NCBI GenBank assembly: GCA_902795065.1 | Contig: CADBJR010000001.1 | Location: forward strand, 124,001-188,000 | Direction: 5' to 3' | From: an uncultured Coriobacteriaceae bacterium | GTDB lineage: Bacteria > Actinomycetota > Coriobacteriia > Coriobacteriales > Atopobiaceae | DNA length: 64,000 nt | In this document: piece after piece, positions 1 through 10,972 of the stretch | Layout: the number at the start of each line of letters is the position of its first letter | How positions within the stretch are numbered: position 1 is the first letter of the stretch | The notes under the pieces: model-generated | What the model was told of the DNA's origin: nothing | Database searches by the model: none | Seen by the model: only the letters and a program-made list of their open reading frames with translations | Program-made: the position numbers and the translations under genes

Positions 1-347
1 TCCTGCTCGTCACCTACGACGATGGGAGGCGCACGATGAGCGCCATGCTCACGGGAGACGGCGAATCCGAGGAGCTCGAGAAGGTCTTGGCACGGTACGG
101 CTTATCGGGTATAGATATCCTCAAAGTCGGCCACCACGGCTCGTCGGACAGCATAACGGCGGTGCAGGCGGAGCGCATCAGCCCCTCGTTCGCCCTCTGC
201 AGCGCAGGATATGGCAACGAATTCGGGCATCCGCAGCACGATACCGTGCAAGCGCTCGAGGAATCGGGCGCCGAGTTCCTGTGCACCATCGATGAAGGGG
301 ACATCGTGATGGCGCCGTCTGCGGACGGTGCGTGCAGAAAAGGATGA
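1..347 (+). CDS. comEC: ComEC/Rec2 competence protein, C-terminal end (partial)
   Basis: Only the C-terminus is present; the gene enters from the left in the frame that starts at base 3 and stops at 345-347. The visible part is the end of the metallo-beta-lactamase-like domain of ComEC. It contains the strand leading to MLTGD, a typical ComEC motif, and then KVGHHGSSDS, whose two His residues belong to the metal site. ComEC forms the inner-membrane channel for incoming single-stranded DNA in natural transformation, and this domain is thought to act on the incoming DNA. The neighbour holA (DNA polymerase III delta) is a very common partner of comEC in bacteria, which supports the call; here mgtE sits between them. 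The membrane channel part lies outside the window. Confidence 0.88.
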   Translation, partial: LLVTYDDGRRTMSAMLTGDGESEELEKVLARYGLSGIDILKVGHHGSSDSITAVQAERISPSFALCSAGYGNEFGHPQHDTVQALEESGAEFLCTIDEGDIVMAPSADGACRKG

Positions 348-404
348 TTAAGCTGCACACGGGATTGGATGAGTGGTACACTGACTCCGTTGAAAGGTCC
401 CTGC

Positions 405-500
405 GTTTTCAAGGAGGTGCTTCATGGACGGTGGTGGCAGTACCGGCTCAGCGGCAGTCCGAATAACCTGCGTGTGCTTCACGTTCCATGGAGCACGAGC
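405..500 (+). ncRNA. Structured leader upstream of mgtE; possible Mg2+ riboswitch
   Basis: The 226 bases between comEC and mgtE hold no gene but can fold. GTGCTTCATGGA (417-428) pairs with TCCATGGAGCAC (485-496) over 12 bp with one G-U, closing a domain of about 80 nt. mgtE genes are often controlled by the M-box (ykoK) Mg2+ riboswitch. The bases around the first arm (AAGGAGGTGCTTC) loosely recall the M-box core, but I cannot confirm a match. The long-range stem is seen directly; the ligand is inference. Confidence 0.35.
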
Positions 501-573
501 CGTGTAGACATCCGCAGGTCAGGCCTGCCCGCCAGCTTCCACTGTTGATGGATTCCAACGGAGGAGGGTCGTC

Positions 574-1947
574 ATGGCGGCGCATAACGTGACGTTCGAG
601 AAGACCATACGCGTCCTTCTCGACGAGAAGAAATACCAAACGCTCAAAGATGTGCTGGTCACCATCGAGCCAGCCGATATCGCATCCGTGTTCGAGGAGC
701 TCGAAGAGGACCGCATGCCGCTCCTCTTCCGCCTGCTTCCCAAGGATACGGCGGCCGAGACGTTCGCAGAGCTCGATCCCGAGTGGCAGGAGCTCCTGAT
801 CCGCGGCTTCTCCGATACGGAGCTGCGCGAAGTCGTCAACGAGCTCTACGTCGACGACGCGGCGGACCTGGTCGAGGAGATGCCCGCCAACGTGGTGGAG
901 CGCATCCTCGCACAGGCTGACCCCCAGATGCGCAGGGAGATCAACGAGATCCTGCAGTATCCGGAGAATTCCGCCGGCTCGGTCATGACCACGGAATACG
1001 TCTCCCTGAGGCCGACTATGACGGTCGGCGAGGCCATCAGGCGCATCAGGCGCACGGGCATCGACAAGGAGACCATCTACACCTGCTATGTGACCAAGGA
1101 GCAGCGCCTCATCGCCACGGTCTCCGTCAAGGACCTCCTGCTCGCGCGCGACGACGACACCAAGATCGCCGACATCATGGACGAGCACGTGATCTCCGTG
1201 AGCACGTTGGCCGACCGCGAGGAAGTCGCCCAGACGCTCGCGCGCTACGACTTCATGGCCGTTCCCGTCGTCGACACCGACGGCCGCCTCGTCGGTATCA
1301 TCACCTTCGACGACGCTATGGACATCATGGTTGAGGAGACGACCGAGGACATCGAGAAGATGGCCGGCATGCTCCCGTCCGAGAAGACCTATCTGCGCTC
1401 ATCGACCTTCGACCTCTTCCTCCACCGCATCCCCTGGCTCTCCCTCCTCATGATCTCCGCCACGTTCACGGGCATGATCATCAGCGGTTTCGAGAACGCG
1501 CTCGCCGCCCAAGTCGTCCTGACGTCGTTCATTCCCATGCTCATGGATACCGGCGGCAACTCCGGTTCCCAGGCTTCCGTCACGGTCATCCGCGCCCTCA
1601 GCCTCGGCGAGCTCGAGTTCTCCGATCTTCCCAAGGTCATCTGGAAGGAGATCAGGACAGCGGTCCTCTGCGGCGTCGCCCTCGCGTCCCTCTGCTTCCT
1701 GAAGATCATGCTCATAGACCGAATGCTGCTCGGCAACACCGAGATCACGATGTACACGGCGTTCGCGGTCTGCCTCACGATGGCCGTGACGGTGCTCATC
1801 TCCAAGCTCGTGGGATGCACGCTCCCCATGGTCGCGAAGAAGATCGGATTCGACCCCGCGGTCATGGCGGGCCCCATCATCACGACGATCGTCGACGCGC
1901 TCTCGCTGCTCATCTACTTCTGGATCGCGAGCGCGCTGCTATTCTGA
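574..1947 (+). CDS. mgtE: Magnesium transporter MgtE
   Basis: Protein of 457 aa, normal MgtE length. Residues about 1-130 form the helical MgtE_N domain. Two CBS domains follow: the first around MTTEYVSLRPTMTVGEA, the second around MDEHVISVSTLADREEV to IITFDDAMDI. A linker leads to five membrane helices from about residue 285. The membrane part carries the family signature MLMDTGGNSGSQ and the pore-lining stretch GFDPAVMAGP. MgtE is a dimeric Mg2+ channel gated by Mg2+ binding to its cytosolic domains. The ATG follows GGAGGAGG with good spacing. A foldable leader precedes it, so control by Mg2+ is plausible. It is a single gene, 60 bp before holA. Confidence 0.96.
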   Translation: MAAHNVTFEKTIRVLLDEKKYQTLKDVLVTIEPADIASVFEELEEDRMPLLFRLLPKDTAAETFAELDPEWQELLIRGFSDTELREVVNELYVDDAADLVEEMPANVVERILAQADPQMRREINEILQYPENSAGSVMTTEYVSLRPTMTVGEAIRRIRRTGIDKETIYTCYVTKEQRLIATVSVKDLLLARDDDTKIADIMDEHVISVSTLADREEVAQTLARYDFMAVPVVDTDGRLVGIITFDDAMDIMVEETTEDIEKMAGMLPSEKTYLRSSTFDLFLHRIPWLSLLMISATFTGMIISGFENALAAQVVLTSFIPMLMDTGGNSGSQASVTVIRALSLGELEFSDLPKVIWKEIRTAVLCGVALASLCFLKIMLIDRMLLGNTEITMYTAFAVCLTMAVTVLISKLVGCTLPMVAKKIGFDPAVMAGPIITTIVDALSLLIYFWIASALLF

Positions 1948-2007
1948 GGCGCGTGCGCATTGGCGTACAATCGATAGCGTTCGCAGGACGAGAGGGGAGG
2001 GAGGCAC

Positions 2008-2967
2008 ATGTCCAAGCAGGAGCTGCTCAGGGGTTACCTTATCGTGGGAACCGACGAGCTCAAGCGCAAAGCCGCGCTCACGCGCCTCAAGGCCCGCCTC
2101 GATCCAGGACTCGAAGCGTTCAATCTCGACGAGCGAACCGCATCCGCGGAGCTTGAAGCGGGGGAGCTTCTCGCATCCCTCTATACGGCAGCCATCGGTC
2201 CCTTGCGACTGGTTATCGTGCATGCTGCTGACAAGCTCCCCAAAGAGGTCTCAGAGGCTCTCATAGGGTATCTGGACAAGCCAAACCCCTCCTGCACGCT
2301 CGTGCTCGTCGCCGACAAGCTCGCCAAGAACACGCGGCTCTACAAGGCCGTCGCTGCGCTCGGGAAGCAGACCATCGTCGAGTGCGCGCCCATCGAGGCG
2401 CGCGACCTTCCGACCCATGTTTCCAAGCTCGCGAAGGCCCACGGGATCGCCATCGATGCACAGGCATCGGCGGAGCTCATCGCGCGGGTGGGGGATACCA
2501 CCACGATGCTCGACACGCAGATCGCCGTGCTCGCGCAGCTCTGCCGCGATGCGGGCGTGATCCGCAAATCCGATGTCGAACAGCACGTCGCACGTATCGC
2601 CGAGGTCAAGCCGTGGCCGTTCCTTGATGCGCTCTCATCGAGGAACGTCCGCGATGCCGTCGTCCAGTACCGTCTTCTCGGCGATGGCCAGGCGGTCCGC
2701 ATCCTCGCGCTCGCCGTGGGCCGCATCCGCGAGCTCATCTGCGCGAGATCCCTCGACGGACGCGGCACGCCCGGTCTGCTCGCCTCCGAGCTCGGCAAGC
2801 AGGATTGGCAGGTCCGCAACCATATGCGTTGGTCCCGGGCATTCAAGGATGGCGAGCTTGAAGCCGCGCTGCACGCGTGCGCGGATGCCGACGCTGCGCT
2901 TAAGAGGGGCGAGAATCCCGACACCGTGATGCTCGGGCTCATCTTCTCGGTGTGCGGTGCTTCCTGA
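2008..2967 (+). CDS. holA: DNA polymerase III subunit delta
   Basis: 319 aa. HolA is the clamp-loader delta subunit that opens the beta sliding clamp. The N-terminal half has the degenerate AAA+ fold without a usable P-loop, with the typical opening YLIVGTDELKRKAALTRL and the strand LRLVIVHAADKLP. The C-terminal helical collar covers roughly residues 210-319 (WPFLDALSSRNVRDAV onward). The ATG at 2008 is preceded by GAGGGGAGGGAGG, a strong ribosome site. The gene converges on rpsT with a shared hairpin between them. The comEC-holA-rpsT-lepA order is common in bacteria, with mgtE inserted here. Confidence 0.95.
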   Translation: MSKQELLRGYLIVGTDELKRKAALTRLKARLDPGLEAFNLDERTASAELEAGELLASLYTAAIGPLRLVIVHAADKLPKEVSEALIGYLDKPNPSCTLVLVADKLAKNTRLYKAVAALGKQTIVECAPIEARDLPTHVSKLAKAHGIAIDAQASAELIARVGDTTTMLDTQIAVLAQLCRDAGVIRKSDVEQHVARIAEVKPWPFLDALSSRNVRDAVVQYRLLGDGQAVRILALAVGRIRELICARSLDGRGTPGLLASELGKQDWQVRNHMRWSRAFKDGELEAALHACADADAALKRGENPDTVMLGLIFSVCGAS

Positions 2968-3011
2968 CCAGCTCGCCCAATTCAGAAATTGAGTTGATCG
3001 TAAGCAAAAGA

Positions 3012-3039
3012 AAGGACCCGAGCAGCACCTCGGGTCCTT
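3012..3039 (-). terminator. Intrinsic terminator between holA and rpsT
   Basis: AAGGACCCGAG (3012-3022) and CTCGGGTCCTT (3029-3039) form an 11-bp stem with a 6-nt loop. On the minus strand it is followed by TTTCTTTT, so it ends rpsT efficiently. On the plus strand the tail is weak, but the stem lies 45 bp past the holA stop and may serve both genes. Confidence 0.85.
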
Positions 3040-3063
3040 CAGCGCGCGGTATGTGCGTGAAGC

Positions 3064-3324
3064 TTAGAGCGTGTTCACGAGCTTGGCGACGCCGCTCTTG
3101 CGCTGCGCGGCCTGGTTCTTGTGGATGATGCCCTTGGTAGCGGCCTTGTCGAGCAGCTTGCCGGCCTTGTTGGCGGCGGCGGTAGCGGCTTCCTTGTCGC
3201 CAGCCTCGACAGCAGCGCGGACAGCCTTGACGGCGGTCTTGAGCTCGCTCTTGCAGGCCTTGTTGCGCATACGGGCCTTCTCGGCGATCAGGATGCGCTT
3301 CTTCTGAGACTTGATGTTTGCCAC
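3064..3324 (-). CDS. rpsT: 30S ribosomal protein S20
   Basis: 86 aa, rich in Lys, Arg and Ala, with the standard S20 opening [20 protein letters not shown] and the ending [20 protein letters not shown]20 is a primary 16S rRNA binder made of long helices. GAAAGGAA lies just before the ATG. A TATACT element at 3393-3398 (minus strand) could be its -10 box; no good -35 is visible. It is transcribed away from lepA, and a strong terminator follows the stop codon. Confidence 0.97.
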   Translation of the reverse strand: MANIKSQKKRILIAEKARMRNKACKSELKTAVKAVRAAVEAGDKEAATAAANKAGKLLDKAATKGIIHKNQAAQRKSGVAKLVNTL

Positions 3325-3544
3325 GTGCGTTCCTTTCGAATCCTTATATCCGAGGCCTCTAACGTTTGAGACACGGCGAGGTCAACTTGTTTAGTATAGC
3401 ACGCACATTACGGGTAGAATATGCCAATTTTGGGGATTTGGAAGCGTTTGGGGAGGATACAGGCGGTATTTCCGCCCAACAGGCACCCATCGGCAGCCTT
3501 CGGGGTGCCAAACGACGCCTCGCTCATCCAACGCTTACGGTAGA

Positions 3545-5361
<1,817 letters not shown>

Positions 5362-5365
<4 letters not shown>

Positions 5366-6333
5366 TGCGGCTCGACGAGCGCCTCTCCTCATCCAACGTC
5401 TTCCTCGCGCCCATGGCGGGCGTCACCGATGCCGCCTACCGTCTCATCTGCCGCGCGCATGGCGCCGATCTCGCCTATACCGAGATGGTGTCGGTTGCGG
5501 GGATCCATTTCCGGAGCGCGAAGACCTGGGAGCTCGTCATTCCCCATCCCGACGAGCCCGAGATCGCGGTGCAGCTGTTCGGTTCCATCCCTGCCCAGTT
5601 CGAGGAGGCTGCCGCCCAGATCGCCGAGCGGGTGGGGGAGAAGCTCGCCCTCATCGACATCAACATGGCCTGCCCCGTGCGCAAGGTCGTCAGCAAGGGC
5701 GAGGGCTCCGCACTCATGGACGATCCCGGCAAGGCTGCCGAGATCGTCGAAGCGACGCGCCGCGGCGCAGGCGATGCGGTCGACGTGACCGTCAAGATCC
5801 GCCGTGGCCGGACCACGGGAACCGAGCTGGCGCCTGAGTTCGCGAAGGCCATGGAGGCTGCGGGAGCCGCAGCGGTCGCCGTCCACGGCCGCTATGCGAG
5901 CGAGTTTTACCGCGGAACATCGGATTTCGGCTGCGTCGAGCGCGTCGCAGACGCCGTCTCGATACCGGTCATCGCCTCGGGCGACATGCTCAATGCCCAC
6001 AGGATCGCCGAGGTGCTCGGAGACGGGCGCGTCGCCGCGGTGATGGTTGCTCGGGGAAGCTACGGAAACCCGTGGATCTTCGAGGATGCGAAGCGGATGA
6101 TGTCCGGCGAGGACCTTCCCGTCCACGATGCGGCTGCCAAGCTCGATGCGCTCGAGGAGCATCTCCGCCTCCTCGTTGCCACTGAAGCGCACATCGCACG
6201 CGCGAGGAGCCTCGTGGGCTGGTATATGAGGGGGGTTCCAGGTGCTTCCGCGCTGCGGAACAGCGCCATGACGTGCACGTCCCTCGATGACTACCTCGAC
6301 CTCATCGAGATTGCCAGGACCCGGCTCCCATGA
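5362..6333 (+). CDS. dusB: tRNA-dihydrouridine synthase (DusB type)
   Basis: 323 aa. It is an FMN-dependent enzyme that reduces uridine to dihydrouridine in tRNA D-loops. The TIM-barrel start reads [16 protein letters not shown]. The catalytic Cys lies in [11 protein letters not shown], followed by the conserved GEGSALM. The FMN-binding region VAVHGR, then IPVIASGDM and [11 protein letters not shown] are typical of this family. The ATG overlaps the lepA stop by 4 bp (ATGA), and the stop overlaps the hemW start the same way, so the three genes should be translationally coupled. DusB rather than another Dus is the usual form in Gram-positives; the exact class is less certain than the family. 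Confidence 0.94.
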
Positions 6334-7508
6334 CGGCGCGTGCGCTCTACCTGCATGTTCCCTTCTGCGTGCGCAAGTGCGCCTATTGCGACTTCGCATC
6401 GTTCGAGACGCCCCGGGAAGACCCGCTCATGGATGCGTATGCCGCGGGCCTCGAGAGGCTCGTCGTGGAATCGCTCGATGCCGGAATCCTGATGGCGGGC
6501 GGTACGGCATACGTGGGAGGCGGAACGCCGACGCTCCTCGCCGATGCGCTTCCCGATCTCGTTGCCAGCGTGAGACGCCATTCAGCCCCATGTGAGCTTA
6601 CGTGCGAGGCGAATCCCGACTCCCTCACCCTCGACATGAGCTTGAGGCTCCATGATGCCGCCGTCGGCGTCCAAAGCGTCCACGATGACGAGTTGTCCGT
6701 GCTGGGACGCATCCACGATGGCAGACGGGCGCTCGAGACACTCGGCCAAGCGGTTTCCGCAGGTCTCGACGTCTCCGCCGACCTCATGTGCGCCATTCCG
6801 CTCCAAACCTCCGAGAGCTGGGTCACGTCGCTTTGCAGTGTGGTAGATGCAGGAGTCTCGCACGTAAGCGTCTATCCGCTCATGATCGAGGAGGGGACTC
6901 CGTTTGCCCGAGCTGTCGACAAGGGGGAGTATTCCCTGCCTGATGACAATGACGAGGCTTTGTTCATGGAGCAAGCGTCTTCATTCCTCGCTTCGCGCGG
7001 TTTCACCCGCTACGAGGTGGCGAGCTACGCGCTTCCCGGCCATTCCTGCCGCCATAACCAGGCGTATTGGACGGGAGTCTCGTACCTCGGCATCGGCACC
7101 GCGGCGTCGAGCATGTTCGACCTCGATGAGTTCGAGGTGCTCTTCCATGCTTTCCCTCAGCTCGAACGCCCTTCTTCCGAGATCGCGCGCATCCGTATGA
7201 CCTGCACGTCCGATCGGCGCTTCCTCGCGTCGCACCATCGCCTGGCCGACCAATCGTTCGATGTCGAGCTGCTCACCGAGCGCGAGGCGCTCGCCGAGGA
7301 CCTCATGCTCGGCGCACGCATGAGCTGCGGTCCATCGAAGGAGCTCGTCTCCCGCGCCCGCGATGCGATGGGGTTCGTAGTCGATGACACCCTCGCGTCG
7401 CTTATCGACGATGGATATCTGACAACCGATCTGGCACCCACGGAGAAGGGCTGGTTGCTCGGAAACGAGCTCTACGGACGCCTTTGGGATCTCGCCTCCT
7501 GCTCCTAG
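6330..7508 (+). CDS. hemW: Radical SAM protein HemW (heme chaperone)
   Basis: 392 aa. The N-terminus gives LYLHVPFCVRKCAYCDF, in which Cys-x3-Cys-x2-Cys binds the radical-SAM 4Fe-4S cluster. GGGTPTLL and VGVQSVHDDELSVLGR follow, as in HemW. These proteins were long annotated as oxygen-independent coproporphyrinogen III oxidase (HemN), but this shorter class is now regarded as a heme chaperone. The ending has the HemW C-terminal winged-helix region. It overlaps dusB by 4 bp and ends 3 bp from the convergent asnA stop codon. Confidence 0.94.
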   Translation: MTARALYLHVPFCVRKCAYCDFASFETPREDPLMDAYAAGLERLVVESLDAGILMAGGTAYVGGGTPTLLADALPDLVASVRRHSAPCELTCEANPDSLTLDMSLRLHDAAVGVQSVHDDELSVLGRIHDGRRALETLGQAVSAGLDVSADLMCAIPLQTSESWVTSLCSVVDAGVSHVSVYPLMIEEGTPFARAVDKGEYSLPDDNDEALFMEQASSFLASRGFTRYEVASYALPGHSCRHNQAYWTGVSYLGIGTAASSMFDLDEFEVLFHAFPQLERPSSEIARIRMTCTSDRRFLASHHRLADQSFDVELLTEREALAEDLMLGARMSCGPSKELVSRARDAMGFVVDDTLASLIDDGYLTTDLAPTEKGWLLGNELYGRLWDLASCS

Positions 7509-7511
7509 GAG

Positions 7512-8522
7512 CTAGAGCAGCGTGATACCCGCCTCGGTGCAGCGCGCGAGCACGTCTGCCGGCCACAGCGAGCTCTGAACCTCGCCGATATGGGCCTTGC
7601 GCAGGAAGAGCATGCAGAGACGGGACTGGCCGATGCCGCCGCCGATGGTTTGGGGCAGCTTGCCGGCGAGCACGGCGCTCTGGAAGGGGAGCTCGGCCCG
7701 ATCCTGGCAACCGGCTTTCGCGAGCTGCGACGCGAGCGCCTCGGCATCGACGCGGATGCCCATGGAGGAAAGCTCGAGCGCGCAGTCGAGCACGGGGTAG
7801 TAGACGATGATGTCGCAGTTGAGCGACCAGTCGTCGTAGTCCGGGGCGCGGCCGTCGTGGCGCTCGCCATCTGAGAGAACATCGCCGATCCTGGTCAGGA
7901 TGACCGCGCCCTTCTCGCGGACGATCGAAAGCTCGCGCGCCTTGGGGTCGAGCGAGGGATAGCGGTCGAGCAGCTCCTGCGTGCTGATGACGTAGGGTTT
8001 GGGGGGGAGGATGGGCTTGATATAGGAGTAGCACTGCTCCATGAAGCCCTCGCAGGTGCGGATGACGTCGTAGATGCGGCTGGCATGCGCGACGAGCACG
8101 TCGAGCCTGCGGTCCTCGGGCGCGATGACCTTCTCCCAGTCCCACTGGTCAACGAAGATCGAATGGAGGTTGTCGGTCTCCTCGTCGCGGCGGATCGCGT
8201 TCATGTCGGTATAGAGGCCCTCGCCCACGGCGAACCCGTAACGGCCGAGCGCGTAGCGCTTCCATTTGGCGAGCGACTGGACGACCTCTCCCTCAGCTCC
8301 GCCGAGGGCGGGGATGTCGAACGAGACGGGGCGCTCGACGCCGTTGAGGTTGTCGTTCAGACCCGAGGCGGGATCCACGAACAGCGGCGCGGACACGCGC
8401 AGGAGGTTGAGTCGCTCTGCGAGGCGGCGCTGGAAGTAGTCCTTGATGCTCTTGATCGCGACCTGCGTCTCATGCAGTCCGAGCTCGGAGCGGTATGCTG
8501 CGGGGATGATGAGATGGTCCAT
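7512..8522 (-). CDS. asnA: Aspartate-ammonia ligase (asparagine synthetase A)
   Basis: 336 aa. AsnA makes asparagine from aspartate, ammonia and ATP; it has a class II aminoacyl-tRNA synthetase fold. Typical stretches are VSAPLFVDPASGLNDNLNG, PVSFDI, WKRYALGRYGF, the motif-2-like region MNAIRRDEE with HSIFVDQWDWEKVI, and the ATP-site end TIGGGIGQSRLCM. The chosen start MDHLIIPAAYRSEL has GGAGGGAAGG upstream and matches the family N-terminus. It is transcribed divergently from the DnaJ-like gene. Confidence 0.96.
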   Translation of the reverse strand: MDHLIIPAAYRSELGLHETQVAIKSIKDYFQRRLAERLNLLRVSAPLFVDPASGLNDNLNGVERPVSFDIPALGGAEGEVVQSLAKWKRYALGRYGFAVGEGLYTDMNAIRRDEETDNLHSIFVDQWDWEKVIAPEDRRLDVLVAHASRIYDVIRTCEGFMEQCYSYIKPILPPKPYVISTQELLDRYPSLDPKARELSIVREKGAVILTRIGDVLSDGERHDGRAPDYDDWSLNCDIIVYYPVLDCALELSSMGIRVDAEALASQLAKAGCQDRAELPFQSAVLAGKLPQTIGGGIGQSRLCMLFLRKAHIGEVQSSLWPADVLARCTEAGITLL

Positions 8523-8625
8523 GTGCCTTCCCTCCGATGGAAGCGGCTTGTCCCCCGTATCGTGGCCGCGCTTTGTTTCCCGTCCGTGACCGAACGCGAC
8601 AATTAACATGCTCCTTACATGTGCT

Positions 8626-8656
8626 TTGAAACGACCTCGGTACTTGCGGATATAAT
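8626..8656 (+). promoter_or_regulatory. Promoter for the DnaJ-like gene
   Basis: TTGAAA (8626-8631) and a perfect TATAAT (8651-8656) with a 19-bp spacer, 40 bp upstream of the ATG at 8697. No CIRCE (HrcA) or HAIR (HspR) inverted repeat was seen next to it, so a housekeeping promoter is the simplest reading. Confidence 0.65.
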
Positions 8657-8696
8657 CCAATACGTTGGAATTCGACTCTTCGCAGGAGCTGCCGCC

Positions 8697-9779
8697 ATGG
8701 CTTCCATGAACGACAAGGACTATTACGCGATCCTCGGCGTGGCATCCGACGCCTCGACCGATGAGATCCGCAAGAGCTTCCAGAAGCTTGCGCGCACCTA
8801 CCATCCCGACATCAACAAGGAGTCCGGCGCCGAGGAGAAGTTCAAGGAGATCTCCGAAGCATATGCCGTGCTCTCCGACCCCGAGAAGCGCAAGCGCTAC
8901 GACGCCATGCGCGCAGGCGTCCCCTTCAGCGGCGGCACCTACCGCACTGGCGGGTACAGCAGCGGCAGGGGAGACCCGTTCACCGACATGGGCTTCGATA
9001 TGTGGGGATTCCCGTTCGGAGGAACGTCCACCCGCACGGCCACCCGGTCACGCGCCTACAACCCGCGGCCCGGTGCAGACGTCGCGTTCGAGCTCGAGCT
9101 CGACGCGGAGAAGGCCCGTCAGGGCGTCAAGCGCGGCGTGACCTTCCAGCGCTACGTTCCGTGCGAGCACTGCCACGGCCAGGGCTCTGTCACCGCCGAC
9201 CATGCCGAGACGTGCCCGACCTGCGGTGGACGTGGACGCATGTCCATCGACCTCTCCGATATCTTCGGCTTCGGCGTGTTCGAGGTGGAATGCCCCGAAT
9301 GCGAGGGAACCGGCAAGGTCGTCGCCGACCCCTGCGAGTACTGCGGCGGGTCTGGGCGTATCCTCTCCGCCGACGAGGTCGTGGTCGATGTCCCTGCAAA
9401 CAGCCACGACGGTGACGAGATCCGCGTGACGGGCAAGGGCAATGCCGGCACGAACGGCTCCGAATCCGGCGATTTCGTCTGCCGTGTGGGCGTGCGTTCC
9501 GAGCGGCTCGCGCCGGCCCAGTCGAGCGGGTTCCAGATGATCGGCTTCGTGACCCCCTTCATCATCACATCGATCATCACGGGATTCAGCGTCGGCATCT
9601 TCACGGTCATCTTCGGTGCCTATGGGCTCTACAATGCCTTGAGGGGCGGTCTGAAGCACGATGTCGGCTGGTGGCGCAATGCCGGCCGCGCATTCGCGCG
9701 CGGCGCGTCGAGCGGTCTCATGATCTCCCTGTTCATGTTCGCGATCTATTCCTGCAGCTTCGGTTTCGGGATGCGTTGA
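8697..9779 (+). CDS. DnaJ-like co-chaperone with C-terminal membrane helices
   Basis: 360 aa. Residues about 5-70 form a J domain (DYYAILGVASDASTDEIR, with the essential HPD in YHPDINKE). A Gly/aromatic linker comes next, then four zinc-binding CxxCxGxG-like repeats (CEHCHGQG, CPTCGGRG, CPECEGTG, CEYCGGSG). The start of the C-terminal substrate-binding domain is present (VVVDVPANSHDGDEIRVTGKGN), but it breaks off after about 45 residues. It is replaced by hydrophobic segments (MIGFVTPFIITSIITGFSVG, then VIFGAYGLYNAL, and later MISLFMFAIYSCSFGFGM). It is therefore a DnaJ variant probably anchored in the membrane. GGAG precedes the ATG. It sits 23 bp before canonical dnaJ and should recruit DnaK at the membrane; that role is inference. 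Confidence 0.85.
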   Translation: MASMNDKDYYAILGVASDASTDEIRKSFQKLARTYHPDINKESGAEEKFKEISEAYAVLSDPEKRKRYDAMRAGVPFSGGTYRTGGYSSGRGDPFTDMGFDMWGFPFGGTSTRTATRSRAYNPRPGADVAFELELDAEKARQGVKRGVTFQRYVPCEHCHGQGSVTADHAETCPTCGGRGRMSIDLSDIFGFGVFEVECPECEGTGKVVADPCEYCGGSGRILSADEVVVDVPANSHDGDEIRVTGKGNAGTNGSESGDFVCRVGVRSERLAPAQSSGFQMIGFVTPFIITSIITGFSVGIFTVIFGAYGLYNALRGGLKHDVGWWRNAGRAFARGASSGLMISLFMFAIYSCSFGFGMR

Positions 9780-9802
9780 TGCATTAGGCGGGTGTACGTA
9801 CG

Positions 9803-10972
9803 TTGGATTCAAAGCGCGATTTCTACGAGGTCCTCGCCGTTGAGCGCGACGCCGACCAGAAGACGATCAAGCGGGCGTTCCTCAAGCTCGCACGAAAGCT
9901 CCATCCCGACGTCAACGACGCCCCCGATGCCGAGGAGAAGTTCAAGGAAGTCAACGAGGCCTATTCCGTCCTCTCCGACGAGCGCAAGCGCGCCAACTAC
10001 GACCGCTACGGCGATCCCGATGGACCCGCTGGCTTCGGCGGGGGCAGCGTCGACATGTCCGATTTCTTCGGCGGCGGCTTCGGCATCAACGACATCTTCG
10101 ACAGCTTCTTCGGCGGCATGGGCTCGCAGCGCGGAGGCGCGAGCGTCCGCACGCACGGCCGCGACATGGGCATCCGCCTCCAGATCACGCTCGAGGAAGC
10201 CGCTGCCGGTTGCACCAAGACCATCTCCTATACGCGCCTTGCCCCCTGCGATGATTGCGGCGGTACCGGCGTCGCCGAAGGCGGCTCGGTCCGCACCTGC
10301 GACCGCTGCCATGGCTCGGGCGTCGTCATCGAGATCCAGCGCACGATCTTCGGCCAGATGCAGAGCCAGACCACCTGTCCCGTCTGCCATGGCGACGGCC
10401 GCGTCGTCGACCATCCCTGCGAGACCTGCGGAGGTTCCGGGCGCACGCCCGAGAAGGAGACCGTCGAGCTCACCATCCCCGCCGGCGTCCGTATGGGCCA
10501 GACCATCTCCGTCCCCGGCAAGGGCGAGGCGGGCATCCGCGGCGATATGGCGGGAGATCTCGTCGCAAGCATCGAGATCCTGCCCCATGAGCGTTTCGAT
10601 CGCCAGGGCGACGACCTCGTCTGCACTATCGCCATCGACGCGCTCGAGGCCATCGTCGGAACCGACGTAAACGTCCCGGGCATTTTGGAGGGCGAGAACG
10701 TCGTCGTAGAGATCGCCCCTGGGACGCAGTTCGGCGAGCACGTCGTCTGCCACGGCCACGGCATGCCCAACGTCTCCACGGGTCTGCGCGGAGATCTCGT
10801 CGCGCTCATCCAGATCGTGACCCCGACCGACATCGAGGGCGAGGACCTCGTGGACATCGAGCGCATCGTCGCCGCCCGCACCCTCTCCAGGATCCATGTC
10901 GAGGGCTCGGGCACCGATAAGAAGCAGCATCATCAGAGCAAGAAGGCCAGACCGAGGAATAAGCGCTCATGA
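9803..10972 (+). CDS. dnaJ: Chaperone protein DnaJ
   Basis: 389 aa, full-length type I DnaJ. It has a J domain with LHPDVND, a Gly/Phe-rich region with FFGGGFG, and four zinc repeats (CDDCGGTG, CDRCHGSG, CPVCHGDG, CETCGGSG). The two C-terminal beta domains end near VDIERIVAARTLSRI, and a basic tail KKQHHQSKKARPRNKRS follows. DnaJ delivers substrates to DnaK and stimulates its ATPase. The start codon is TTG at 9803, just after AGGCGGG; no ATG in frame fits the domain start. It follows the membrane DnaJ-like gene and overlaps mtaB by 4 bp. dnaK and grpE are not in this window. Confidence 0.95.
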   Translation: MDSKRDFYEVLAVERDADQKTIKRAFLKLARKLHPDVNDAPDAEEKFKEVNEAYSVLSDERKRANYDRYGDPDGPAGFGGGSVDMSDFFGGGFGINDIFDSFFGGMGSQRGGASVRTHGRDMGIRLQITLEEAAAGCTKTISYTRLAPCDDCGGTGVAEGGSVRTCDRCHGSGVVIEIQRTIFGQMQSQTTCPVCHGDGRVVDHPCETCGGSGRTPEKETVELTIPAGVRMGQTISVPGKGEAGIRGDMAGDLVASIEILPHERFDRQGDDLVCTIAIDALEAIVGTDVNVPGILEGENVVVEIAPGTQFGEHVVCHGHGMPNVSTGLRGDLVALIQIVTPTDIEGEDLVDIERIVAARTLSRIHVEGSGTDKKQHHQSKKARPRNKRS

